Shown here: one piece after another, positions 22,655-35,481 of the stretch | How positions within the stretch are numbered: position 1 is the stretch's first letter | Layout of the letters: the number at the start of each line of letters is the position of its first letter | Source of the DNA: Posidonia oceanica | Lineage: Eukaryota > Streptophyta > Magnoliopsida > Alismatales > Posidoniaceae | Assembly: GCA_037176725.1 (NCBI GenBank) | Contig: JAZBRS010000044.1 | Coordinates: 9,672,001 to 9,736,000 of the forward strand | Direction: 5' to 3' | Length of the DNA: 64,000 nucleotides | Position numbers and translations under genes: made by a program | The notes under the pieces: model-generated | What the model was told of the DNA's origin: nothing | Databases searched by the model: none | The model's input: the letters and a program-made list of their open reading frames with translations, nothing else

Positions 22655-24163
22655 GGCGCAGGCCGCAGGGGTACAGGCAGGTGCTGTAGAGCTTGAAGGT
22701 ACCTGTTATCAATACTGCAGATAGTCAGATCACACAGGCATATAATGTTTAACAGGAAGCAGAATCTGAGACTGATAAAGCAGTTCAACATGTATTCAGC
22801 AGTTAATATCAAAACAAAACAACTAAGCAATCATAAGCAGGAAAGATCCGTAGCAGTCTTGGTGACACGGGGGCGAGGACTTGGCAGGAAATCTGGACCA
22901 ACGCAGCTCGAACGGCGTCAACGTGTGCTTAGCAAGGAGTACTGTCTCAGAGTCGAAGCGAGTTGCGGAGCGAGACGATTGATAGGAAGGAAGGATGATT
23001 GAAGATGCATGCATGCATGATGCAAGTTGGTATGCTTGAGAGATGATTAGTATGCTTTTGTGCCTTCAGCATACGGAGTGCTTTGGTGCCTGCTGCAGAG
23101 GAAGGGAGTGATCCCTGACTCACTGGGCCCTACTCGGACTCTTAGCTTGCTGGTGGCACTCCGGAATGGGTGTTGGCAGTATACAGGTGGTGGTGTGGTG
23201 AGGATAGGTTACCTACCAAGCTCTCAGGACCTACACCTACTTTTTCTGCTCTCTTTCTTTGATTTCTCCCTTGTGGGTATGCAGTCTTTCTCTACCCCTA
23301 GCCAGGAGATGGTAAGTGTTTGTTTTTGGAGGGAAGTGGTAAACCCTTTTACGCTTACACCCTTGGGTTTCTTGTATAGTACAGGGGATGATATTGCCTG
23401 TATTTTCGGGCTGAATCTTGCCCTTTTCTTTTCTTCCTTTTTTTCCTTTTCTTTGCTTGCTTTTTCTCCCCCTTTTTTTTGTTTTTGTTCTATTTCTTTT
23501 TTTTGCTTGTTTGATTTCTCTCTTTTTTCTTCTTCTCTTTTTTTTCACAGGCTTTTGCTATCCCCATTTTGGAGGTAAAAGGAAGGGTGTTTGGGTTGTA
23601 ATGGATGTGGGCTTTGGGTCTGCTATGAGATGGGTAGAAGGAACAAGGTTAGACTGCACACCCCTATCTCTAGGGCCGGCTTCTGTCTTCGTCTTCTGTC
23701 CCTTGGACGTGCTCAAGCCTAGATATCTATTCTCACTTTTTCAACTCACATCCTAACTTTTTTTCTCCCTCAGAGGTGTATGTCCTTACGAGTTTAGGCA
23801 GTTCGCCTATCCTATTTGGTGGTGGCTCCCTCACATGCTAAGGCATCTAAGTAGTGCCGGGTGAGGCAGGGTGGACTCTTTCCAGAGCAGGCAAGCACTT
23901 CCAGTTTTCATCACCAGGCAAAAGATGCAATATGCGACTTGAGAGGATGACGATGATGATTTGAAAAGGATTGATGCATGTTTTGAGAGGATGACGATGA
24001 TGATTTGAAAAGAGATGCATGTTTAGGATAGAAGAAGCATGAGTGCATGTTCAAGAACAAAAGTAAGAGACAAGATAGAAGATGCAGGTAGGATGGGAAT
24101 GCAAGAAGTGAGAATGTAAGTGTGTAGGTGGGAGAAGGATATTTGCAACGGGGCCACCTTCGA
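22655..24163 (-). other. Non-coding interval between integrase and extra ORF (A)
   Basis: 1.5 kb without a convincing gene. A long pyrimidine tract on the plus strand (23420-23550; polypurine in element sense) could act as an extra PPT. A tandem duplication of about 45 bp lies at 23920-24020 (units containing TTTTGAGAGGATGACGATGA). A plus-strand ORF at 23060-23578 runs through the pyrimidine tract and is antisense to the element; I do not accept it. Confidence 0.5.
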
Positions 24164-25916
24164 CTACTGATAGTACTTCTTGAGGTAGCAGAGGTTGACG
24201 GGCTCAGACTGCTCGACTTGATCCATATCCTCAAGAGTTACGGCGCCACCCAAAAGGACTTGTTTCACCACAAAGGGGCCTCGCCAGTTAGGTCGGAATT
24301 TCCCTCGACCATCAGGCAAGTGAATGGCGCGTAGAATAAGGTCCCCTGTCTGGAAGCCTCTTGGCTGAACTTTCTTCAAGTATGACCTGGCCATTCTCTT
24401 TTGATAGTAGTGAGCATTATGCATAGCTTGCAGCCTGTGCTCATCAATCAAGTTCAGTTGGACGCAGCGGTCTTCGACCCATTCTGTTTCATCCAACTCA
24501 GCTTCGCGTAGGATCCGCAGTGAGGGGATCTCTACCTCGACCGGCAGCACCGCCTCCATGTCGTACACCAGAGAGTACGGGGTGGCGCCTGTTGAAGTGC
24601 GGACAGATGTCCTATACGCCTAGAGTGCGTAAGGTAGCTTGTCGTGCCAGTCCTTATGAGTTTCCGCCATTTTCTTCAGGATTTTGACTAGATTTTTGTT
24701 GCGGACTCCACTACACTTTTCATCTGTGGCCGATAAGGCGAGGATCTGTGATGCTTGATATTGAAGCTCTGCAGATAGTCTTCGATCCTCTTAGCAATGA
24801 AATTTGTGCCATTGTCAGATATAATTGCATGCAGGACCCCATACCGGGCTATGATATTGTTCTAATAAACTTTTCCGTAGCCACGGCAGTCACCGTCTTG
24901 TAGGAGGTCGCTTCCACCCAATTAGTGAAGTAATCAATCGCTACCAGAATGTAACGATGACCATTAGAAGCTGGAGGGTGGATGGCGCCAATGACATCAA
25001 TCCCCCATGTGGAGAAGGGCCATGGCGACGACATGCTGTGCAGTTCTTGAGGGGGCGCCCGAATAAAGTTGCCGTCCACTTGGCAGTTATGGTATCTGCG
25101 CACGAATCGGCAGCAGTCAGCTTCCATAGTCAGCCAATAGTATCCTTGCAGCATTATCTTCTTGGCTAGGAGGACGCCATTCATGTGCGGGCCACCGGTC
25201 CCCGCATGCACTTGAAGCATCAGCGCATCTGCCTCTGATTTGTTTAAGCAGCGTAGGAGCATTTGATTGTATGATCTTCTGTACAACTGTCCCGCCCCCA
25301 ATACATACTTTGACGCCAGACGCGTCAGAGTTCTCTTGTCCACTGGTGAGGTACCAGGTGGAAAGCTGCCAGACTCCAAGAAAGCTTTTATGTCTTTGTA
25401 CCAGGGCTGCTCCTCTATTGTTGGATCTGCCTCCTCGATGCTCATACAGTGTGCAGGCTGCTCAATGCAAGTAACAGATACATCCACTATGCTGTCTTCA
25501 AGTATGCTGAGCCTGGACGCCAGGGTAGCTAGCGCATCTGCATATGCGTTCCTTGCTCGGTTCATGTATGTGAAGCGGATGCTTGCACATTGTTCTATCA
25601 GCTTCAACAGGTGTTCATGATATGGCAGTAGCTTCAGATCTTTCGTTTTCCACTCGCCATTGACTTGAGAGATCACCAGCATGGCATCGCCGTGCACCAG
25701 CAGCTTCTGCACCTCATGCTCGAGGGCAACATTCAGTCCCAGGATGCATGCCTCGTATTCTGCTTCATTGTTGGTGCACTTGAAGGTCAGCTTCCTGGAG
25801 AAGGGAATCATCTATCCCTGGGGCGTTGTCAGCACTGCACCTACGCCTCGGCCTTTTTTGTTTACGGCACCATTAAAGTATAGCTGCCATTGCTCCTGAT
25901 CTTCAGGGTCTTTGTC
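24164..25916 (-). pseudogene. Archaeal-type RNase H plus integrase, element A pol 3' part (broken)
   Basis: The second RNase H (aRNH) opens at about 25880 with YFNGAVNKKG. The family residue at N is the first catalytic Asp (B has YFDG), so A has D to N at 25872-25874. The later signs NNEAEYEA, VHGDAML and ADALATLAS are present. The integrase follows. The HHCC finger has both His (VHAG, GPH) but the first Cys is Tyr (RYHNC). Core D in WGID (24996-24998), D in SDNGTNF (24814-24816) and E in VVESA (24706-24708) give D-D-35-E. A GPF module (NWRGPFVV) and end at YLKKYYQ complete it. Damage: TAG at 25812-25814 and 24620-24622, and single-base frameshifts near 24850 and 24697. An integrase followed by GPF and no chromodomain, plus the aRNH, marks the Tat lineage. 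Confidence 0.92.
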
Positions 25917-27376
25917 TTCAGAGTCTTCCATTGCAAACAGAATGTCTTCATCTGGAAACTGTGTCTAGAGTGACTGATATTCAGGCAATGGGAGATCAGC
26001 AAGATGGTCTGCCATAGCTTGACCCTTCATGGATTTTTGCATGACAAAGGTGATGTCGTACTGAGACAGCAGCACCTGCCACTTAGCACATCTGCCTACC
26101 ATGGCTGGTTTTTTAAAGAGAAACTTGATTGGATCATGTCGGCATAAGAGCTGGACTGGGTATGCCATCATGTAGTGCCCCAATTTCTGTGCAGCCCAGA
26201 CGAGGGACAGGCAGGTCTTCTCTATTGTATTGTACCTGGCTTCGCATTCATTGAACTTCTTGCTCAGGTAGTAGATGGCGCGCTCCTTTCTGCCGGATTC
26301 GTCATGTTGGCCCAAGACGACGTCCATGGAATGCTGCATGGTAGAAAGGTAGAGAAGCAAGGGTCTCCCTGGAGTGGGGGGAACCAAGATAGGAGGCTTA
26401 ATCAGCAGCTGCTTGATCTTGGCAAATGCAGCCTGACACTCCTCGCTCCAATAAATCTGCGCATTCTTCTTCAGGAGCTTGAATATTGGTTCACAGATGG
26501 GCGTAAGCTGTGCAATGAAGCGACTGATGTATTGTAAACGCCTGAGCAGACCTTTGACCTCCTTTTCAGTCTGAGAGGGTGGCATATCCACGATGGCTTT
26601 TGCCTTCATCGGGTCCACTTCAACCCCCCTTTGGCTAACAATGTAGCCTAGTAGTTTGCCGGATGATACCTCGAATACACACTTGTTGGGGTTCAGGCGC
26701 AGCTTGTACTTCTGTAGACGGGTAAAGAGCTTCTTTAGACAGGCAAGATGATCTTCAGGCTCTTTGGTTTTAGCAATCATGTCGTCTACGTAGACCTCCA
26801 CTTCTTGGTGCATGAGGTCATGGAACAGCGCAGTCATGGCCCTCTAATAGGTTGCACCAGCATTCTTCAGCCCGAACGGCATGACTTGGTAGCAGAAGAC
26901 TCCCCAAGGGGTGATGAATGAAGTCTTTTCCATGTCTTCTTCTGCCATTCTGATCTGATTATATCCAGAAAAGCCGTCCATGAAGGAGAGCATCTTGTGG
27001 CCCGCTGTATTGTCGACTAGGACGTCAATGTGAGGCAATGGGAAGTCGTCCTTGGGACTTGCCTTGTTCAGGTCCCTATAGTCGATGCAGATCCAGACGC
27101 GGCCATCTTTCTTGGGCACAGGTACAATATTTGCCAGCCATTCAGGATAAAGGACGACCTTGAGGAAATTGACTCTGTGCTGTTTCTGATCTCTTCTTTG
27201 ATCATAAGTAGTCACTGCGGTCGCCATCTTCTCAGCTTCTGCTTTACTGGCTTGGCATCTGGGTCCAGGGATAGATTGTGCACCACTATCTCTATGTCAA
27301 GGCCAACCATATCTTCATAACTCCAGGCGAAGACATCCGCGTATTCCTTCAGGAATGCGATGAACTCTGCTCGAAC
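25917..27376 (-). pseudogene. Reverse transcriptase and first RNase H, element A (broken)
   Basis: The Ty3/gypsy RT shows WLANIVPVPKKDGR, CIDYRDLNKASPKD, FPLPHID, GYNQIRM, PFGLKNAGATY and the catalytic YVDDM (Asp pair near 26781-26786). Then come the connection (LGYIVSQRGVEVDP) and RNase H (RAIYYLSKKF, HYMMAYPV, KGQAMADHLAD). The first RNase H lacks its first acidic residue (LYLSTMQHSM), as does B, so this domain is probably structural and cleavage falls to the second RNase H. TAG at 26844-26846 stands where B has Gln (ATYQRAM); another at 25965-25967 also stands for Gln. The N-terminal RT arm is disrupted near 27200-27370. Confidence 0.93.
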
Positions 27377-28810
27377 CTAGGGGGACAGCTGGGCACTGAT
27401 GCGAACTTCTCTGACTTTCTCAGCTGTGCCGATATTGACAACCTCTGTTTCTTCCTCAACATGAAGGTTGGGGCCTTCTGGGTCGTCGTCGTAGGGCCGG
27501 AACTCGGGCAGTGGTTTGTCAGTCTCATCCAGGCCCGTATCATCCTCCTCTCCATAAGCAATAAGTTCCAAGAGGATCTCTTTCTCAAAAGAAGGATTTG
27601 TGATGTCGAAAGAGTGTATATGTTCCGCTGCTTGGCCCTGGTGACGCTTCAGGATGGTCACGCTTACTCGCTTACTCGAGTATTCTTGTAGCCTCAGTGC
27701 GTGACCTTCGTCCTAGCAACTTCTTCCGTCTACTCTGGCCCGACTGATTCTGCTAAGTGCTCTGCTGATACTGCTGAGGGCCTTGCTGATTCTGCCACTG
27801 ATACTGCTGATGGCTTTGCTACTGAAGCTGCTGACAATTCTGTTACTGATTCTGCTTTCTACTCTGTTACTACTGCTATTTGGACTGCTAGTGCTTCCTC
27901 CTCTGAGTCTTCTAGTGTGCTCGTGGAGGGTATGCCGGACTGGCGGCTGATCTGGGTACTGCCGCTTGCTACACTGCCCAAGTGAGGCATGTGCTGCACA
28001 AACCACCTAGACCAGCCTTCTGGTTGGAGGGTAATGAGCTCATCTGGTCTAGGGGAGTCCGGTATTGCCGAATCTTCTTCTAGGACCATGATAGAGGCAT
28101 GGTCTACTCGCAGAGGAGAGTCCGTAACCACGGCTTTCCCTTTCCTTTTCGTGGCTTGGTGCTCTGCCAGATCATCTGCTATCGACTTGAGCTGTTCTTG
28201 ATAAAGTAGCTCTAAGTCGGACATCCATGAATCGACCTGGGCTTCTATCGCCACTCCTTCCTCCTCATCCGAGGGTGAGTCGACGTAGTAGGCGCCGGGG
28301 GCCTGCGGCACTGGCCCGACTGCAAGATGGATCGCTGCCCTTGGTATTTGCATGGTCTGGCTCACGGGTGCGCCTAATAGCGGCAGCTTCAGCATGGGGG
28401 ATCCAAACAGACTGGTCAGTGGGGCTATAGACGGGTACGCTGCCAGGGTCAGTGTTGCAACTAGAGGGCAGGCAGAGGTGCTCTTCTGAGGGCTCAAAGG
28501 CTGGGAGGCTATGATGCTCAATCGGTCCTTTGCATCTGGTGGTGACAGTGAGAGTGCGGCCTCTAGCACCACAGGGTCCTGTCATGTGAGTTGCTGTTCT
28601 ATGGTGGGAGGATGGGAAGCTGACTGCGCCAGCTGCATTCTCGGTGACACGGCTGCAAAAGCGGGCCGAGTTGCGCTGCTGACTGAGTTGTCTGACTGTC
28701 CCTCCAAAGAGAGTGACAGCGGTACTGATGCGACTGCGATTCCTCAACGCAGACCCAATCTTCTGTCGGCACCACGACTTGATCATCAGTTGATCCCAGA
28801 ACTCCTGCAC
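27377..28810 (-). pseudogene. Protease-RT linker domain, element A (unknown function)
   Basis: A Ser/Thr/Pro-rich and acidic segment read from two frames. The 28572-27859 stretch carries AYYVDSPSDEEEG, WMSDLELLYQEQ, DHASIMVLEE and RPDELITLQP. The 27661-27377 stretch carries AEHIHSFDITNP, LEFRPYDDDPE-like and EEETEVVNIGTAE. B has the same motifs in order at 47468-48880, so the amino acid sequence was kept while spacer sequence diverged. No family is recognised. In Ogre elements the region between protease and RT is known to hold an intron; whether this segment is retained or spliced is open. It ends in a TAG (27377-27379) that B shares. Confidence 0.7.
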
Positions 28811-29700
28811 TGGTGAAGTTAGTGAGGTCTCTGGGGATGGCAGGTTCCTGATCCTTCATTTGAAAGCAATGATCTTCGCTGGGCTTGGGCACATAACCGA
28901 GGCCTTTAGATTTCCTTCGCTCCGCCGCTACGATCGGCTCTACGATCCCCTGGCCGTGACGCCCGAGCGGTGTACCCTTTATGTAACCCCACCTGTGACA
29001 TACATTCTTGACCATTCGAAAGGGGTTATTGTGAACGGCCAAGGAGTTGGCACGTTCAAGATCAGGAATGAAGTTAACCGGCTCGCACCGGTTAACGTGA
29101 TACAAAGCTTCAGAAGTCTCTGGGTCAAACGGGATAGCTTGTAAAGAGATAGGGGAGACTGCCTCGATCCGCTACTTCTCAAAGTTCTCCGCCATGACAA
29201 CAATGACATCATCGCCACGACGGTACTTTATCATCCGATGGAGGGTCGAGGGAAGGACCTGATGCTTGTGGAGCCAAGGGCGCCCAAGCAGGAGATTGAA
29301 GTTTGGCTTCAAGTTGACGACATAGAATTCTACATCGAAAACGACCGGGCCAATGGCAAGAGGAATAATCAGGATCCCCAGAGCATCATGGTGGGTGTTG
29401 TCAAAAGCTGTCATTCTCTTCACGGCTAGCGTGATGTCCTCGGCTTTGAATCCAAGCTTGGTTGCAGTACGCAAGGGGCAGACGTTAAGGCTTGACCCGT
29501 TATCAACCAGTGTTTGGGGAATGCAAAAGTTTTTGAACTAAATCGTGACGAACCGGGGTTGATTGTGATTAATCCTCGCTGGAGGCAGCTCATCGCTCGT
29601 AAAAGAGATGACCTGGGGCTCCGCAATCATCCCTACCATGCTTTCCAAAGCTGAAGGCTCAATGGATTGGGACACACGGGCAGCCTGGAACACGCGAAGA
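28811..29700 (-). pseudogene. Aspartic protease and G-patch-like segment, element A (broken)
   Basis: The retropepsin active site reads LVDNGSSLNVCPL (Asp at 29502-29504), followed by KLGFKAEDI and the flap and C-terminal part FNLLLGRPWLHKHQ (around 29270-29300), all intact. A TAG at 29538-29540 (Gln in B) stops the frame just before the active site. About 80 residues after the protease comes WGYIKGTPLGRHGQGIVEPI and KGLGY (about 29020-28955), which fits a G-patch (GxxLGxxGQGI...GLG). A frameshift separates the two parts around 29150. Confidence 0.8.
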
Positions 29701-32700
29701 AAGGCCTCGCGGTGTTCAGCAGAGGTGTGGATTAGGTCCCAAATGGAAATATCGGCTTTGACCTTCTTAAGTTGGGAGGTTATGTCTGCTTTGGGTTGGT
29801 TCTTTTTGGTAGCAGGAGGGGTTGTTTTGGCAAGCTCTAAAGGGGTAGTGGTAGGAGATTGGGCCACTACAGGTTGGGCAGGGGTTTGGCTTGCTACAGG
29901 TTGGTTTGAGGCTGGGTCTGCTACGGGTTGGTTAGAGGGTGGGGGCATAGCAGGTTCAGGGTGACTTGACCTAATGGCTGGTGCTGGGGACAGACCCTCC
30001 CTGATCGCGTTACTTCCCCGCACATTTCTATGGCGTAACTGTAAGAGACGCGATGGGTGTCCAAGGTTAAATCAATAACCACTGGAGCACATGCTGCAAG
30101 CACAGGGGGGTTACAGGGGGACCTACTGGGTATTGAGGTCTATCTAAATGGTAAGGTTGTTGGGGTGGGAAGGCAGGGGCTGGCTGAGGTCTGCCTAGAA
30201 GGTGTATGGGGGATTCTAGCTGAGACTGCCCTAAGAGGTGGACAGTGGATGTAGGCTGGGCTCTAGCTAGGAGGTGTACAGGGGGTTGAGCCTGAGGAAG
30301 CACAGCAGGGGGCACGAAGGGGTGCTCCGGCCTAGCATGCAGTCGGATCGTGTGAACTCCCGACTCGGAGCCAGCAACTACCGCAAGGTAGAGATTGATG
30401 GGGAAAGGCTCAGAGATATCAAAAATAAGATCAGAAGGGTCTACAACAGAGGTAGTAGGCCCAGAAGGAAAGACAGAATGGATACCTGAGGTTCCTGCCC
30501 CTCCCGGATAAGTGTGTTCCAGTAGGGGTTGGTGGATGATGCCAGAATGAGGGGGAACAGCTGAATGTGTAGATGCATGTGTGTGTGCTTGAGTGGATGC
30601 CTTGTGCGTGTCAATCACAATCATTTCCGATTCGATTAGATCCTGAATAGCGTTCCGCAGGGAGTAGCAATTGTCCGTCGAATGCCCGACGCTTCGATGG
30701 AAATTGTAGAAGAGGTTCACCTTAAACCAATGCGGCAAAGGATTTGGGGGCAGGCGAACCTCCGGGAACTTCAGGAGCGATGCAACCTTTGGCAAGATGA
30801 CCGTGAGTGGTTCCACCAGTGGGGCGAATTTCTGCTTCTCAGTGGGTGGCCTTCTTTGCCTCTGGTATGAGCCTTACTGAATTGGTGCGGCAAGGTAGAC
30901 CGGTTTAGCGGTGGTTGTGATCTGTGGTGTTGGTGGATTCCTAGGTGCAGGAGCATACACCATCTGAGCTGGGGCAGGCCGGGATGGCAAGTGAACAGGC
31001 ACAGCAGGAGAGTCGACGAATGCAACAGCGGTTTTCGGCGAATCCTTCTTCTTTGGTCGGTTGTTGCTGCTGCCGCAGTTGTTGTTGGAAGCGCTGCTGT
31101 TGGCACTGTTACTACTGGTTGCAGCCTGCTTAGCGAACGCAGAGAGAGTCGGGAAGTTGCCACTCCGCAAAGAACTCTCCACGCGCGCTCCAGCTCAGAT
31201 AAGTGCAGCGAAAGTAGTGACTGGTTGAATGCTAAGCAGAGCTCCAAGAGATGGCTGTGCCCCTTTGATAACGATCTCAATAGACTCCTCGTTAGAGGGT
31301 CTATCTCGGACTTGTGAGGCAAGGGCGCGCCAGCGACCGACGTACTCCCCGAACGGCTCGCTGGAATTCTGCTTAATTGCGATCAAGTCCGCCCGCTTTG
31401 GGACTAGATCGAGGTTGAAGGAGTACTGTTCCAGGAACGCCTGACTGAGGTTGTTCCAAGTCTTGATGGCTGACATATCAAGCGATGTGAACCACTTGAG
31501 TGCCAGCCCGGTCAAGCTCTTCTGGAACAGGCGGATCAGCAACCTCTCGTCAGCCTAAAGCTGAGCGAGATCACCGCAATACGCCTTCAGGTGTGCTACG
31601 GAGCAGCCCCTACCATTGTATTTCTCGAAGTCCGGGATTTTGAACTTCAGAGGGAGTACCGCCTCTGGAAAGCAGTAGAGGTCCTGAAATTGGTAGGTCT
31701 GGTGCTCACTACCCTGCACTAGTCGTAGTGCCTTTTCCAAGACATCCATCCGGTTGTTGATGCGGTCTAGATTTGCTGCCACAGGAGAGGGATTGGTAGG
31801 GGTAGTGAGCACATACGTCGAATGGGTCGCACCTAAGTGCTCCTTCGGATCTACCATAACGTCGCCTGGTGGAGCAACGGGATGGCCGACGTATCGATGC
31901 TGGGGAACTGTGTATGCTGGGATGAATGCAGGGTTCTGGGCCTAATGCAAGGGAGGAGAGTAAAAGACATGCTGTGCTGTGGGAGGGGTAGGATGCTGGA
32001 GCACCAGTTGCTGTGCAGGCGGGGTGTCAGACAGCGAGCCAGTGGAGTACTGGGCTCCAGCCAGCCCAAAGGACTGACCACCAGGAGGAAAAGGAGCATG
32101 CTGTGCTAAGTGTTGTGCAGAAGGAGGCGGTAACCAGGCCCCCATCGTCGGAACCGTGAGCAGTTGAGACGATGGTCGAGGCGGAGGTGTGGAGGTAGAT
32201 GCATGGAATACAGGAACTGGCCTCAAAGGAGCCTCAGGAGCGACAGGAGCAGAAGAGGGACGAACCGATAGAGCCATGCCCTGCAGTCTCTGGGCAAGCT
32301 CCATCAGGTGCTGGTACTGAGCTTCAGGCATTCTGTCAGCAGGAACGCTGGAGTGCAGTGCCGGCGAGGATTGAGAAGCAAATGGCACGGACATAGACTG
32401 TCCGGGAGGAGTAGGCACTATAGCAAAAGTCGCAGCAATGGTAGGAGGGATGTCAGAGGCGACATATCCCTGGGAAGGAGGGGGCAATGGCGTCTCTGAA
32501 ATGTGAGTAACGGTCATCAAGATAGACTCGACGACCGGATCCGGAGGAAGAGATGCTTGCCACTGTCCCGGGACATACTGAGATCCTAGAGGCGTCAGGG
32601 GAGGAAACCCTGGCGTCGCAGGGGGAACAAGAGAGGCAGAAGGAGCAACCGGAGGGGCTGGAGCGGAAACACCCTCCGTGATAGGAGTGAAGAGAGGCTC

Positions 32701-32718
32701 ACTGACGTACTGAGCCAT
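29701..32718 (-). pseudogene. Gag polyprotein, element A (broken)
   Basis: The start is chosen at the Met of MAQ (32716-32718) because elements B and C share a MAQ start and C has no upstream Met. The N-terminal third is Pro/Ser/Gln-rich and probably disordered. The capsid-type region (retrotransposon gag) runs from IPDFEKYNGRGC to GEYVGRW and IKGAQP (about 31650-31240). A knuckle-like FHRSVGHSTDNC near 30700 has the first Cys replaced by Tyr (B: CNFH). The pre-protease segment ITSQLKKVKADISIWDLI (about 29770) is a Tat hallmark. In-frame stops: TAG 31942-31944 and 31555-31557, TGA 31195-31197, TAA 30874-30876. Frameshifts lie near 30105 and 30020. Confidence 0.85.
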
Positions 32719-34025
32719 TGCTGACCTAGAGCACGTGAGAACTGGGCTGCGAAGGGTATGCAAGCGATGATTCCTAATAGGAGCTATTGTCGCAAAGGCT
32801 GATAGCTCAAAAGGGGAATGGTCATGAACAAGGTCGCAACAAGGGTGTCAGAAAGGGACGGTACTCAAGCTCCAGCAAAGGGAAATCGCTTACCGATCAC
32901 TGCTGACACAGACAGAGACAAACAAGGATTAGAAACTGAAAGACAGATGCAAATGAGTTAAGTTAGATGGCATGAATGATATGCATGCTTTCTAGTATGC
33001 CCCCCTCACCTATCTAGTGTATCGTAGCAGGTAATCTACTTCGGGTATCCCCAGGTGTACGGGTCACCGACTCAGGTCAGAAAGAGTAGGCTCCATGTCG
33101 AACTCCTAGCCAAAGCTGAGGAAATAACAGGGTGGTGCGTTGGTGGCCCTGACCCCGCCAAAGCGTGGGCAGTACACTCCACTACACCGACACGACCCCT
33201 GGACAAAGGGAGGACAGACCGACTGACTTGACCCACGCCAAAAGCGGTGGAACAAGAGGTCGGGACCATCCTTCGTAGACTAATAGGTAGACTCAGATGA
33301 GAAGAATGCATGCCCTATATGATGCTTATGCAAATGCTTAAAATTTTTTATCTTGCGCGTTTTATTAACCCAAGGGGGTGAAGGATTGTTTGAAGTCTCT
33401 AGTTGCTCCTAGAAGTTCTTTTTACTTGCCATTTTTAGTTAACCACGAGGAGAGCAAACAAGTCTCTACTATCCTAGACATGGCATGTGCGTAAGGGAAG
33501 AAAATCAGTCAAACATGGCAAGCAGACAGCATACAACATAGCAAAAGGCAAGTGCATGGCATGTGCGAGTGTTTGTGAGCACAATAGTGAAGAAAAAGCA
33601 TTCATCATGTCAAAAGGCATGTATACAGGGCATGTGCGTGTGTAGTGACATAGCAGATGTGTAAAAGAAAGCATTCATCATTCAAAAAGCATGTATTATT
33701 GCCAAACAAGTATGTAGACATGCGTTGTGCAGAAAATAGAGCAATAATAAGTAAGCAAGATAAAAGGGTAAAGACAGGTAAGCTGTAAAGCAAATAAGAG
33801 CAGAAGCAAGGAAATAAGTAGGTAAACAAACAATAGAGGCAAAGCAGAGCAAAACAGAGCACAAACCAAGGCAAAAGAGGTGCAAAACCTAAGCGGGTTA
33901 GCCATGAGGCGGCTCGCTAGGAGTTTGCACGGAAAAGCGAGCAAAATAGGCAAAGGAGGCAAACAAAGGCAAGCAGAACTGCAAAAGCGGCGAGCAAAAA
34001 ATCGAAAACGAAAGCCAGAGTCTAG
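32719..34025 (-). other. Element A 5' leader (untranslated)
   Basis: Between PBS and gag. It contains a GC-rich segment (33000-33310) and a segment at 33340-33480 that recur in the leaders of B (about 42600-43080) and C (about 56630-57120); the rest has diverged. Short open frames of 60-116 codons occur, but their conservation between elements is at nucleotide level with shifted frames. Confidence 0.65.
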
Positions 34026-34045
34026 CATCCCCAGCGGAGTCGCCA
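34026..34045 (-). other. Primer binding site, element A
   Basis: Minus strand TGGCGACTCCGCTGGGGATG, one base after the LTR end at 34047. It ends the 5' LTR of A. The sequence fits a tRNA 3' end including the CCA; Ogre-type elements are reported to prime with tRNA-Arg, which I take as likely. Confidence 0.88.
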
Positions 34046-34684
34046 CTGTAGTAATTCCAATCAGAATCAGGTTTACTATTAGCGGCTATGTCCGAGGAGG
34101 AGGGCTCAACTTGAAAACACTTAAAACAGAGGAGAAAAGATAAGAAAAGAAAAAGATAAGACAATTCAGAGTCGCCACCGTGTCTATTATCGGGAGACAA
34201 GGAAAACCGGGGAAATGCGTGAATAATCACGCAAAACCAAGCAAAAGATGCAATGCAAAAGAAAAGAGATGCAAACGAATGCAAATGATATGACTCTTGC
34301 CTAGGATAAGGGCAATATGGTCATTACGGGCCAAGAGAAAGGGCAAGGACTCGTGTTACGTGCGGGGAAGGTGTTAGGCACCCCCGACACACCTGAGAAT
34401 CAGTCTTTCTAGGCTTACGCTCGCATACGCAGGGAAATGCAGATTTGAATGCCTAAATGCCAATGAATGCCTGAATGAATGCTCATAGGTGTGCTCTAAG
34501 TGGTGGGATGCAATGCAGGAAAGTAAACGTGCAGTCTAAGTGCTCAGCAGCGCTGTCTGTGTTCCAAACCTGGTGAAACCTGGCTCGTGAGAACTCCAGG
34601 CAGTAAGCATCACTGCCCTATATGCAAATGCAAGTGGAAAAGCAAAACGACGGTAAAACCAAGCAATGCAGGCGACATGCAAGA

Positions 34685-35035
34685 GAAAACGGCGTAAAAC
34701 ACGCAAAACAACGCAAGAGACGAGAGCAGCACGCGAAACGATGCAAGAAAACGAGGCAGCACGCGAAACGGTGTGAGAAAACAAAGCCAGCACGCAAAAC
34801 GGTGCAAGAAACAAGAACAGCACGCAAAATGGTGTAGAAAACAAAGCGACACACGAAACGGTGCGGGAAAACAAAGCCAACACATAAAACGGTGCAAGAA
34901 AACAAAATGGCATGCAAAATGGTGCAAAAGCAAAGCGGGCACGCAAAACGGTGCCAAAAACAGAGCGAGCACACGAAACGGTGCCAAAAGCAAAGCGGGC
35001 ATGCAAAATGGTGCCAAAGCAAGCGAAATAAAGCA
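34685..35035 (-). repeat. 30-bp tandem array in A 5' LTR
   Basis: The same unit as at 1440-1845, about two units shorter between identical flanks, showing copy-number change after insertion. Confidence 0.86.
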
Positions 35036-35155
35036 TCGATAAAACCATGCAGATGCAAATGCTAAGAAAAAGAGCAGGAGAAGCAAAGGAGAGGTAAACA
35101 GCGCAAGTGTGAGAACGAGTGCCATTTAAAGACCACACAAAGTAGGTGTGAAGAC

Positions 35156-35481
35156 CTACAAAGGGGAAGGGAAGCAAGTGGAAGGATTACCGCTGTTTTG
35201 TGACTATTTCCCACTGAAATGTCCCACGTTGTATCTCGCACGCTGCCAGAAGCTCGCGATGCGATCGGATCGTGGAAAAAAGAGAAGAAAGTCGCAATTA
35301 GTGGTGAATCTAGAGGAAACGCAACACAAAACACTGAGAGTATGCGAAAAGAGGAAGCAGAGTTGATAGATAAGAAGAGGAAGTCTTATTCTATATGCTC
35401 GGGAAACCAGAAAGCAAAAACAATGCATGGAATGCAAATAGTGTGTAAATGAATGCTGTGCAAGGATTCAGGAGGACTTAC
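35156..35481 (-). other. Candidate LTR intron (326 bp), A 5' LTR
   Basis: Donor AAG/GTAAGT (intron begins at 35481), acceptor CCCCTTTGTAG (ends at 35156). In a 5' LTR this would lie in the transcript leader if transcription starts upstream of 35490. Confidence 0.5.

Noticed and set aside
23060..23578. Plus-strand ORF with a pyrimidine tract ending TTTTTTTTCACAG
   Set aside because: It is antisense to element A, depends on a low-complexity Phe/Ser stretch, and shows no recognisable domain.
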